A stretch of 30,771 nt of DNA, taken from the NCBI GenBank assembly GCA_002347685.1, contig DDWS01000061.1, forward strand, positions 1-30,771. The letters are read 5' to 3'. The notes under the pieces were generated by a model. The model saw only the letters and a program-made list of their open reading frames with translations, was not told where the DNA came from and ran no database searches. Below, one piece after another: positions 24,472 through 30,771 of this stretch (position 1 is its first letter; each line of letters begins with the position of its first letter). Both the position numbers and the translations under genes were made by a program. The stretch comes from Syntrophaceae bacterium UBA2280. Its GTDB lineage: Bacteria > Desulfobacterota > Syntrophia > Syntrophales > Smithellaceae.

Positions 24472-25503
24472 TCAGACATTGAAGCGGAAGGTGATGATAT
24501 CGCCGTCCTGGACGACATATTCCTTGCCTTCCAGTCGCAGCCGGCCGGCGGATTTGACGTTTGCCTGAGACCCGCCGTGGGCGATGAAATCGGCATAGGA
24601 CATGATTTCGGCTTTGATGAAGCCGCGTTCGAAATCGTTGTGAATGGCACCTGCGGCTTTGGGGGCTTTCGTCTCCAGGGGAATCACCCAGGCTTTGACT
24701 TCGTCTTCACCCACGGTGAAAAAAGACATGCGCCCCAAAAGCGAAAACGCTGCGCGAATAATCCGGCCGAATGCCGGTTCGGAAATGCCCATGGATGAAA
24801 GAAATTCTTTCCGGTCGGTGTCATCCAGCCCGGACAGCTCCGCCTCGATTTTACAGCAGATCCCCAAAACAGGCTCCGGCAGACAGGCTGCCCTGGCAAA
24901 TTCGTCGGCAAACGCCAGATTGTCTTCCGCCACATTGACGACGACCAGTTCCGGCTTGACGCTCCAGAAAGAAAAACTCCGCAGGGTGAAAATGTCTGCG
25001 GGCGTCAAACCCGCCGCGCGCAGGGGCTTGCCCGCTTCCAGGCAATCCTTTAGCCTGGGCAGTAAATCGTTTTGCGCCACCTCCTGCGGCGAGACCGCTT
25101 TTTTCGACATTTTAGCGAGACGCTCCAGCTTCTTTTCGATGATCAATAAATCGGAAAGGATCAGTTCGTCTTCCAGCTTACGGTACGCTTCCAGACTCAA
25201 TGACACGTCCGGCAAAGAGAAACCGTCGATGACATGCAGGATACCGTCGGTGCCGCTTAAACTCTGACGCACCGCTTCCCACGGATGTTCGCCTACGGCG
25301 TGGACATCCACAAAAGGAACCTTTGCGGGTGAAACCTTCACCGGCTTATAAATCTCAACGAGCTTGTCAAAACGCTCATCCGGAACGGACGCCTGACCGC
25401 GCACGACGGTTTCATTGTGCGACTGACCGCTTTTACCGCCGGTCATGATTTCAAACAGGGTGCTTTTCCCGCTTAAGGGAAGCCCCAGGATACCCATCTC
25501 CAT
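24472..25503 (-). CDS. Divergent YchF/Obg-like GTPase (DUF933 protein)
   Basis: A 343-residue P-loop NTPase. G1 reads GLPLSGKST (7-15), where canonical YchF has GLPNVGKST. NVAED (190-194) matches the NxxE motif that makes YchF prefer ATP over GTP. A coiled-coil insert follows (about 105-160, KKLERLAKMSKK). The C-terminal 90 residues are the TGS-like DUF933 domain (A-I-H-N-D-F-E-R-G-F-I-K-A-E-I and EYVVQDGDIITFRFNV). The G3 region is unusual: VPFVDVHAVGEHP replaces the FVDIAGLVKGASKGEGLGN-type switch of true YchF, so that glycine-rich loop is missing. It is therefore probably a paralogue with a different partner than the ribosome. ATG 25503 abuts the stop of the aminotransferase gene (TAAATG), with AGAAGGA ahead, implying translational coupling. 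Confidence 0.82.
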   Translation of the reverse strand: MEMGILGLPLSGKSTLFEIMTGGKSGQSHNETVVRGQASVPDERFDKLVEIYKPVKVSPAKVPFVDVHAVGEHPWEAVRQSLSGTDGILHVIDGFSLPDVSLSLEAYRKLEDELILSDLLIIEKKLERLAKMSKKAVSPQEVAQNDLLPRLKDCLEAGKPLRAAGLTPADIFTLRSFSFWSVKPELVVVNVAEDNLAFADEFARAACLPEPVLGICCKIEAELSGLDDTDRKEFLSSMGISEPAFGRIIRAAFSLLGRMSFFTVGEDEVKAWVIPLETKAPKAAGAIHNDFERGFIKAEIMSYADFIAHGGSQANVKSAGRLRLEGKEYVVQDGDIITFRFNV

Positions 25504-26670
25504 TTATTTAAATTCCTTCTCGATTCTGAGCATCGCCTCTTTCAGGCGGTCATCCGGCACGGTGAGCGAGATGCGGATAAAGCCTTCGCCGTACTGGCCG
25601 TAGGCGGTGCCGGACGCCACGACCACGGCGGTTTTTTCAAACAGGCGGTTGGTGAATTCCAGCGACGTCAACCCTTTCGGCACCGGCACCCACAAATAAA
25701 AGGTTCCGCGCGGCGGATTAAAATCAATGCCGATTTTTTTGAGCGTCTGCAAAACCATCTCGCGCCTGCGGCCGTAAATGCCGAGCATCTCGTCGACAAA
25801 TCCCGCTTCACCCCGAAGCGCAGCAATGCCCGCGTACTGCACGGCGTTGAAAATCCCGGAATCCGTGTTTTCCTTGACTTTACTGATGCCCGCGATCAGA
25901 TCGGCATTGCCGCAGGCCATGCCCAGACGCCAGCCGCACATATTGAAAGGCTTGGACAGAGAATTGAGCTCGACGCCGACCTCCCTGGCACCTTCGGCCA
26001 TAAGGAAACTGATGCGTTCCTGTCCGGCGAAGACGAGCTCTCCATAGGGATTGTCGTAACAGACGGCAATGTCGTATTCGCGCGCGAAGGCCACCAGGCT
26101 GTTTAAAAACGGCATCGTGGCGCAGGCACCCGTCGGATTGTTGGGATAATTCAAAAACATCGCGGTTGCTTTTTTCGCCACATCCGTCGGGATGTCCTCC
26201 AGCACGGGCAGATAGCTGTTTGGCGCCAAAATGGGCACATTATAGGGAATCCCCTCGCCCATCAGGATGCTCGAGCGGTAGGCTGGATAGCCGGGATCGG
26301 TCATCAGCACAGTGTCACCGGGGTTGACACGCGCCAGCACGAAATGATGACAGCCTTCTTTGGAACCGATCAGGCCGAGAATTTCATTATCCGGATTCAG
26401 GACCACGCCATATCTTTCAGAATACCAGCGAGCAACTTCTTTACGGAAGGCCAGCATGCCTTTCTCTTCGTCGGTAGGATAGCGGTGATTTTGCGGATCG
26501 CGGGCGGCCCGGCACAGCTCGCCGATAATAGAATCCGGCGTGGCTTCTACGGGATCGCCGATGGCGAGCGAGATCACGTCCACGCCTTCGGATTTGGCCT
26601 GATTAATTTTTTTTCTCAATTCCATGAACAGGTAGGGCGGTATTTTTTGTAATCGTATTGCCGTTTGCAA
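25504..26670 (-). CDS. dapL: LL-diaminopimelate aminotransferase-type PLP enzyme
   Basis: A 388-residue fold-type I aminotransferase. Marks: ARDPQNHRYPT, 'G-S-K-E-G-C-H-H-F-V-L-A' and DPGYPAYRSS, NYPNNPTG (about 174-181), YDNPYGELVF, and SLSKPFNMCGWRLG with the PLP-binding Lys near residue 240, then a late EGFIRISL Arg. The LQKIPPYLFMELRKK start and EEKGMLAFRKEVARWYSERYG are typical of DapL, which converts tetrahydrodipicolinate plus glutamate directly to LL-diaminopimelate. The adjacent dapF gene supports this. Start: TTG 26670 with GGAGG eight bases ahead; an upstream TTG at 26679 is jammed against that site, and the first in-frame ATG would cut into the conserved start. Other class I aminotransferases of this subgroup exist, so substrate is inferred partly from context. 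Confidence 0.85.
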   Translation of the reverse strand: MQTAIRLQKIPPYLFMELRKKINQAKSEGVDVISLAIGDPVEATPDSIIGELCRAARDPQNHRYPTDEEKGMLAFRKEVARWYSERYGVVLNPDNEILGLIGSKEGCHHFVLARVNPGDTVLMTDPGYPAYRSSILMGEGIPYNVPILAPNSYLPVLEDIPTDVAKKATAMFLNYPNNPTGACATMPFLNSLVAFAREYDIAVCYDNPYGELVFAGQERISFLMAEGAREVGVELNSLSKPFNMCGWRLGMACGNADLIAGISKVKENTDSGIFNAVQYAGIAALRGEAGFVDEMLGIYGRRREMVLQTLKKIGIDFNPPRGTFYLWVPVPKGLTSLEFTNRLFEKTAVVVASGTAYGQYGEGFIRISLTVPDDRLKEAMLRIEKEFK

Positions 26671-26685
26671 AATGAACAACCTCCG

Positions 26686-27525
26686 TTATTTGTAAGCTTC
26701 TTCAAAAAGAAGTCCCTGATAAACCATTTTTACTTTCCCTTCAAGATAAATATCCTCAAAACGCCCGTCGCGGTATGAAAAATAGACACGCAGCGTTTCG
26801 CCGCTTTGCACCGTCACATCTACGGGCGAATCGACAAGGTTACGCGCGGCGGCCGCCAGTACGGAGGCAACCACGCCGGTGCCGCAGGCGAGCGTTTCAT
26901 CCTCGACACCGCGCTCGTAGGTCCGCACTTTCATTTTCTGCCGCTCCGTCACGCAGGCGAAATCCGCGTTGGTTCCCTTCGGTGCAAAAGCTTCGTGCCG
27001 GCGGATCTTCCGCCCCACATCAAAAACGGCGCAGGAATCCAGATCCTGCGTAAAATAAACGGCGTGCGGCACGCCGGTATCGATGACGTCCAGCAAACAA
27101 TCCCGGCCATCGAGCACAATCGACCGGTTCGGGTTCAGCGCAGATGGATTGGTAAGCCGGACTTTCACACTGTCGTCATTGACTTCGGCGGTGATGATGC
27201 CGACGAGCGTCTCAAAGGACAACTCCCGTCCCGCAACCCCGTTGAGATAAGCCCAGCGCGCCACGCAACGGCTGCCGTTGCCGCACATCTCGGCCAGGCT
27301 GCCGTCGGAATTGAAAAACTGCCATTTGAAATCCGCAATGGCGGAAGGTTCGATGATAAACACGCCGTCGGCGCCGACGGAAACTTTGCGCCGGCAGATC
27401 CGGCGCACAAACGCCGGCAGATCGATCATCTTCAGCGACGCGTCGCGGTTGTCTATAAGGATAAAATCATTGCCGCTGCCGCTCATCTTGTAGAAGCTGA
27501 TGAATTCCGATGTCTCTTTTATCAC
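26686..27525 (-). CDS. dapF: Diaminopimelate epimerase
   Basis: A 279-residue PLP-independent epimerase converting LL- to meso-diaminopimelate for lysine and peptidoglycan. Marks: FYKMSGSGNDFILIDNR at the start, VGADGVFIIEPS, the first catalytic Cys81 in EMCGNGSRC, ETLVGIITAEV, TGVPHAVYF, RTYERGVEDETLACGTG with the second catalytic Cys214, and GRFEDIYLEGKVKMVYQG at the end. Both halves of the internal duplication and both cysteines are intact, and length is normal. GTG 27525 is the start, with GGGGTGAGG closely upstream. The aminotransferase gene follows after 15 bp, placing two consecutive pathway steps together. Confidence 0.95.
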   Translation of the reverse strand: MIKETSEFISFYKMSGSGNDFILIDNRDASLKMIDLPAFVRRICRRKVSVGADGVFIIEPSAIADFKWQFFNSDGSLAEMCGNGSRCVARWAYLNGVAGRELSFETLVGIITAEVNDDSVKVRLTNPSALNPNRSIVLDGRDCLLDVIDTGVPHAVYFTQDLDSCAVFDVGRKIRRHEAFAPKGTNADFACVTERQKMKVRTYERGVEDETLACGTGVVASVLAAAARNLVDSPVDVTVQSGETLRVYFSYRDGRFEDIYLEGKVKMVYQGLLFEEAYK

Positions 27526-27571
27526 GGCCTCACCCCATGGTCATCATCGTTGAATCGCGACGTCCGTCGCA

Positions 27572-28159
27572 TCAGAAGTCCACCGGTTTGCAGATCACTT
27601 CCCGGATCTTCATATCCAGAAACGAACTGGCATTGACTGGTCTTAAGACCAGCGCGGTGTCAATACCTGAAGATGAACCGCCTGTGGAAATCATGTCTTC
27701 GTCTGTGCGTACAAAGCCCGCGTCGGCGGCCATCAGCGCCGCTTCCACGGCGACCTTTGTGCCCTGACCAAAAATGCGCAGTGTATAGGCGATGATTTCA
27801 TCCACCTGATACGAACCGAGCTTCTTGCGCACGGAACGCCCCACGCCGCCGAGCGCATGCGTGGCCGTGACCACGGACATACCCATTTTCAAAAGCTTTT
27901 GCAGGGTGGATGCCTTCATCACCTGCGTATCGGGTTTTTCAAAACCGAAAGCGGTGCGCACCACGACAATTTTCACAGGATCGATGAGTCTGGCCGCCAG
28001 AAGCGCACTTTCCCCCGTGTAGCTCGGAATGACAACCCGGCTGATGCCCAGCTGGTTTGACCTCTGGCAAACCGCCTCGACGGCTGCCCGCGTGTTGGCG
28101 GGACCGGCCTGATCAAAATAGCGGCAGACCTTATCGGTATAGGCGTCTGCTTTTTTCAT
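27572..28159 (-). CDS. Stand-alone pyruvate kinase C-terminal (alpha/beta) domain protein
   Basis: A 195-residue protein made of only the PK_C domain; the TIM barrel and active site of pyruvate kinase are absent. Visible parts: YFDQAGPANTRAAVEAVCQR, LGISRVVIPSYTGESALLAARL, IVVVRTAFGFEKPDTQVM, SVVTATHALGGVGRSVRKKLG, and GTKVAVEAALMAADAGFVR ending with STGGSSSGIDTALVLRPVNA. In full pyruvate kinases this domain binds allosteric effectors. Free-standing versions are known in anaerobes and archaea, but their function is not settled; sensing of a phosphorylated metabolite is plausible. ATG 28159 has GGGGG six bases ahead; an ATG at 28165 is jammed against it. It lies 15 bp after gspE and 46 bp before dapF. 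Confidence 0.85.
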   Translation of the reverse strand: MKKADAYTDKVCRYFDQAGPANTRAAVEAVCQRSNQLGISRVVIPSYTGESALLAARLIDPVKIVVVRTAFGFEKPDTQVMKASTLQKLLKMGMSVVTATHALGGVGRSVRKKLGSYQVDEIIAYTLRIFGQGTKVAVEAALMAADAGFVRTDEDMISTGGSSSGIDTALVLRPVNASSFLDMKIREVICKPVDF

Positions 28160-28174
28160 AACCATCCCCCTTTA

Positions 28175-29971
28175 TCAGGCTTCCTGAACAATGTCTTCTT
28201 TGCGGTTGAGCGATCGCGTCACGCGCAGGACTTCCTCGGTGGTGGTGATCCCGGCCAGAACTTTCTGAATGCCGTCTTGTTGCAGGGTAATCATCCCCTG
28301 ACGGACTGCCAGGTCATTTAGCTGAGTGGCGTCGGATGTCGCCAGCACCAGCCGCTTGATTTTGTCATCCACAACCAGGATTTCGAAGATTGCCGTGCGG
28401 CCGCGGAAACCTGTCTGCATGCACCGATTGCATCCTTTTTTCCGGAAGAAGGTGTTGATCTCCAGCGCCGAAAGAGGAAGGCCCAGGTTGGCCAGCTCCT
28501 CTTCATCCGGGGAATAGACCTCCTTGCAGTGCGGACAAAGCACCCGGACCAGGCGCTGGGCGATAATCGCCACGACGGAAGAGGTCACTAAGAAAGGCTC
28601 TACACCCATGTCGATCAGACGCGTCACGGCGCTCGCGGCATCATTGGTATGCAGTGTGGAAAAAACCAGATGGCCGGTAAGTGACGACTGAATGGCGATT
28701 TCGGCGGTTTCGCGGTCGCGGATTTCGCCGATCAAAATCACATCCGGATCCTGACGGACAATGGAACGCAATCCCGCTGCGAATGTCAGATCAATTTTGG
28801 GATTGACCTGAATCTGTCCCACGCCGTCCATCTGATATTCAATCGGATCTTCAATCGTGATGATATTGATCTCGGAACGGTTAATCGTGGAGAGCGCCGC
28901 GTACAGGGTGGTGGTCTTGCCGCTCCCGGTGGGGCCGGTAACCAGAATGATGCCGTAGGGGGATTTGATCAATTGATCGAGCAGCCGGATGCGTTCATCG
29001 TGCATCCCCAGATCGGAAAGCATCAGGATGTGCGCGGATTTGTCCAACAGGCGCAAAACAACGCGCTCGCCAAACGCCGTGGGGAGAACTGAAACGCGCA
29101 CGTCAACCAGACGGTCTGCGATCTTCAATTCAATGCGCCCGTCCTGCGGAAGACGCTTTTCGGCAATGTTGAGCCTGGCCATGATTTTAATGCGCGACAC
29201 CAGCGGAGACTGAATCCTCGTCGGCAGACTCAAAATGTCGTACAGAATCCCGTCTATGCGGTAGCGGATTTTCAGTTTGCCGGAATAGGGCTCGACGTGA
29301 ATATCGCTGGCTCGGTCCTTGATCGCGCCGGAAACCAGCAGGTTGACCAGTTTGATGATCGGCGCGTCGCTGGTTTCATCGAGCAGGTCGGCGGTTTCAT
29401 TGATTTCGGAAATGAGGTCTCCGGCTGTCTGCTCGCTGATTTCGTCAAAGTAGTCCTTGGCCGAAGAGCGGCTTGTGTCGTAGGCCAGATTGATCGCCGC
29501 GGTAATCGCCTCGGACGTGGACAAAACCACGGGCATGTCCTGGTACCCCAGAAGGTGGCGCAGATCGTCCGCCGGCTGAAAGTTGGTCGGATCAAAGAGC
29601 GCAACGGCGGCTGTATCAGCCGTGATGATCGGCACCATTTTATTTTTTTTCAGATACTGAATGGAAACCGAGTAGGTGAAATCGATGTTGATGATTTCCA
29701 CCGGCAGCTCATGCCAGAGAGGCAGGCCGAAGTGATCGGACAAAAGCTCCAGCAGGCGGATTTCATTGATGGCTTTTTTGCGGATGAGCGCCTCAAAGAA
29801 GCCCGCCGTGCCTGTCTTGCCTCTGGCACCGTGCGCTTCGGCCAGCGCCTCGGGCGAAACACCGCAGGCAAGCAGCTTTTCATCGAGAGACATCCGGGCG
29901 TTTCCCGGAGGCACCGACGCGCCCTGCTGCGCGCCGGATGATGCTTTCAGGGCTGTCAGAATCGTGGACAT
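28175..29971 (-). CDS. gspE: Type II secretion ATPase GspE
   Basis: A 598-residue cytoplasmic hexameric ATPase that powers pseudopilus assembly. An N-terminal MshEN/GspE-N domain spans about 25-160. The catalytic core has 'A-S-D-I-H-V-E-P', Walker A GPTGSGKT (346-353), an Asp box IITIEDPIEYQ, Walker B VILIGEIRDRE (411-421) and the His box LVFSTLHTNDA. A zinc-binding tetracysteine follows (CPHC at about 479-482 and CNRC at 514-517), as in GspE/PilB. The secretin gene directly upstream (20 bp) favours type II secretion over type IV pili, though PilB cannot be ruled out by sequence alone. The start is ATG 29971; TTG 29977 is in frame, with AAGG five bases ahead, and equally possible. No gspF follows. 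Confidence 0.9.
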   Translation of the reverse strand: MSTILTALKASSGAQQGASVPPGNARMSLDEKLLACGVSPEALAEAHGARGKTGTAGFFEALIRKKAINEIRLLELLSDHFGLPLWHELPVEIINIDFTYSVSIQYLKKNKMVPIITADTAAVALFDPTNFQPADDLRHLLGYQDMPVVLSTSEAITAAINLAYDTSRSSAKDYFDEISEQTAGDLISEINETADLLDETSDAPIIKLVNLLVSGAIKDRASDIHVEPYSGKLKIRYRIDGILYDILSLPTRIQSPLVSRIKIMARLNIAEKRLPQDGRIELKIADRLVDVRVSVLPTAFGERVVLRLLDKSAHILMLSDLGMHDERIRLLDQLIKSPYGIILVTGPTGSGKTTTLYAALSTINRSEINIITIEDPIEYQMDGVGQIQVNPKIDLTFAAGLRSIVRQDPDVILIGEIRDRETAEIAIQSSLTGHLVFSTLHTNDAASAVTRLIDMGVEPFLVTSSVVAIIAQRLVRVLCPHCKEVYSPDEEELANLGLPLSALEINTFFRKKGCNRCMQTGFRGRTAIFEILVVDDKIKRLVLATSDATQLNDLAVRQGMITLQQDGIQKVLAGITTTEEVLRVTRSLNRKEDIVQEA

Positions 29972-29991
29972 AAGCAATATCGCCTTGGGAT

Positions 29992-30771
29992 TTATGGGTT
30001 GGCCGTAACGCCGTCCGGTTCAGGCTTCCCGGTTGTGGACGGATATTCATCGGACTTTCTTTCGTTGAGCCGGATGATGCCCTCAACTACTTCACCCATG
30101 GATTCTCGCTTGGATTCATAAAGAGTTGCCGCCTCCTGCTGAGTGCGGACGATATGCGGCGTCAGAAAAACATACAGATTGGTTTTTTCCCGCTTGGTCG
30201 TTTTTGATTTAAACAGCCAGCCCAAAATGGGAATATCGCCGAGCAGGGGCACTCTATTGATGCCGCCCTCTGTGCTGTCCCCGATGAGACCACCGATGAC
30301 TACCGTTTCTTTGTCTTTGATCACAATGGAGGTTTTCACCGTCCTTTTGAGTGTTGTCGGCGTCGATTTATCCGCGCCGGCGGTGACTTTCGTCACCTCC
30401 TGCGATATCCGCAGACGGACAAAATCCTCCTCGTTGATATTCGGCGTGATGTTGAGGACGACGCCGACATCCTTATAGTCATAAGTGTTGTAGTTCACCA
30501 GGGTGGTTGTCTGGGCTTCCTGCTGCCGGGTGATGTAAGGGACGTTGGAACCGACACTGATTTCCGCCTCTTCATTGTCCAGTGTCATGAGCTGGGGTGT
30601 TGAAAGAATCGACACATCGGAATCATACCTGTAAGCCTGGACCACCGCTCCGATCGTGGGGAAAAGAATATCGCCGATCTTAATCCCCGCGCCGATGATC
30701 CCCATGGAAAATCCGGCGGGAAAAGCCAGGGATGCGATGCCGCTGGCTATCGTTGCGCCGGGAATGACGTT
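29992..30771 (-). CDS. gspD: Type II secretion secretin GspD, C-terminal part
   Basis: The frame is open to the window edge, giving the last 259 residues of an outer-membrane secretin; the N-terminus lies outside. The secretin domain shows 'S-I-L-S-T-P-Q-L-M-T-L-D-N', EAEISVGSNVPYITR, Y-K-D-V-G-V-V-L-N-I-T-P-N-I, KTSIVIKDKETVVIGGLIGD, and VPLLGDIPILGWLFKS with KTNLYVFLTPHIV. These are the diagnostic VPxLGDIPxLGxLF and TPxIV elements. A roughly 50-residue charged and Pro-rich tail follows, where a pilotin might bind. It forms the multimeric outer-membrane gate of the secretion machine whose ATPase gene comes next. Confidence 0.92.
   Translation of the reverse strand, partial: NVIPGATIASGIASLAFPAGFSMGIIGAGIKIGDILFPTIGAVVQAYRYDSDVSILSTPQLMTLDNEEAEISVGSNVPYITRQQEAQTTTLVNYNTYDYKDVGVVLNITPNINEEDFVRLRISQEVTKVTAGADKSTPTTLKRTVKTSIVIKDKETVVIGGLIGDSTEGGINRVPLLGDIPILGWLFKSKTTKREKTNLYVFLTPHIVRTQQEAATLYESKRESMGEVVEGIIRLNERKSDEYPSTTGKPEPDGVTANP

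Noticed and set aside
1..30771. CRISPR arrays, tRNA, rRNA and riboswitches
   Set aside because: No regularly spaced repeats, cloverleaf-like or rRNA-like stretches were noticed on either strand. A covariance-model scan would be needed to exclude small RNAs.

Overview
The window reads as the chromosome of a Gram-negative, probably anaerobic bacterium of the Desulfobacterota (deltaproteobacterial) type; a Syntrophales-like relative is my best guess. The evidence is indirect: many lipoproteins with clear lipoboxes, OprD- and TolC-type outer-membrane proteins, an RND pump, a type II secretion secretin and ATPase, the diaminopimelate aminotransferase (DapL) lysine route, paired DUF1566 and Ig-like lipoproteins, and short GGGACAGG.. 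and GGACGGTTCTATTT repeats of a kind I associate with that group. No rRNA, tRNA or CRISPR array was seen, so the lineage cannot be fixed from this window.

Layout. (1) 1-1813, minus strand: two surface or periplasmic lipoproteins, an Ig-like (Big_2) protein cut by the window edge and a duplicated DUF1566 protein. (2) 1833-5200: a mobile and accessory patch. It holds an intact IS481-family element with perfect 26-bp ends inserted 20 bp before the DUF1566 gene, a 5'-truncated IS5-type transposase, a 23-bp tandem repeat, a RhuM-Fic/Doc fusion gene and a long palindromic repeat. (3) 5211-7199: a DUF4325 protein divergent from an OprD-family porin. (4) 7275-14222, minus strand: five closely spaced genes, all for exported proteins (TIGR03768-type metallophosphoesterase with a Tat signal, tannase-family lipoprotein, DUF3089 hydrolase lipoprotein, a small secreted protein, C69 peptidase). 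An oligopeptide-type ABC binding lipoprotein lies upstream on the same strand. (5) 16322-22932, plus strand: a TetR regulator and a complete tripartite RND efflux operon. (6) 23101-24165: a flavoprotein with an iron-sulfur-type Cys cluster fused to an SCP2 domain. (7) 24472-30771, minus strand: a tightly packed run gspD-gspE-(pyruvate kinase C-domain)-dapF-dapL-(YchF-like GTPase).

How it fits together. Block 4 looks like an envelope hydrolase unit that could release acids, phosphate or peptides outside the cytoplasm, with the OprD porin and the binding lipoprotein as possible uptake partners; this is inference from gene order only. Block 5 is a standard self-regulated efflux operon, with a promoter and overlapping palindromes just ahead of tetR. 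Block 7 joins protein secretion to the last steps of meso-diaminopimelate synthesis (DapL makes LL-DAP, DapF epimerises it) by tight spacing on one strand. Start codons were chosen from Shine-Dalgarno placement; several genes begin with TTG or GTG.
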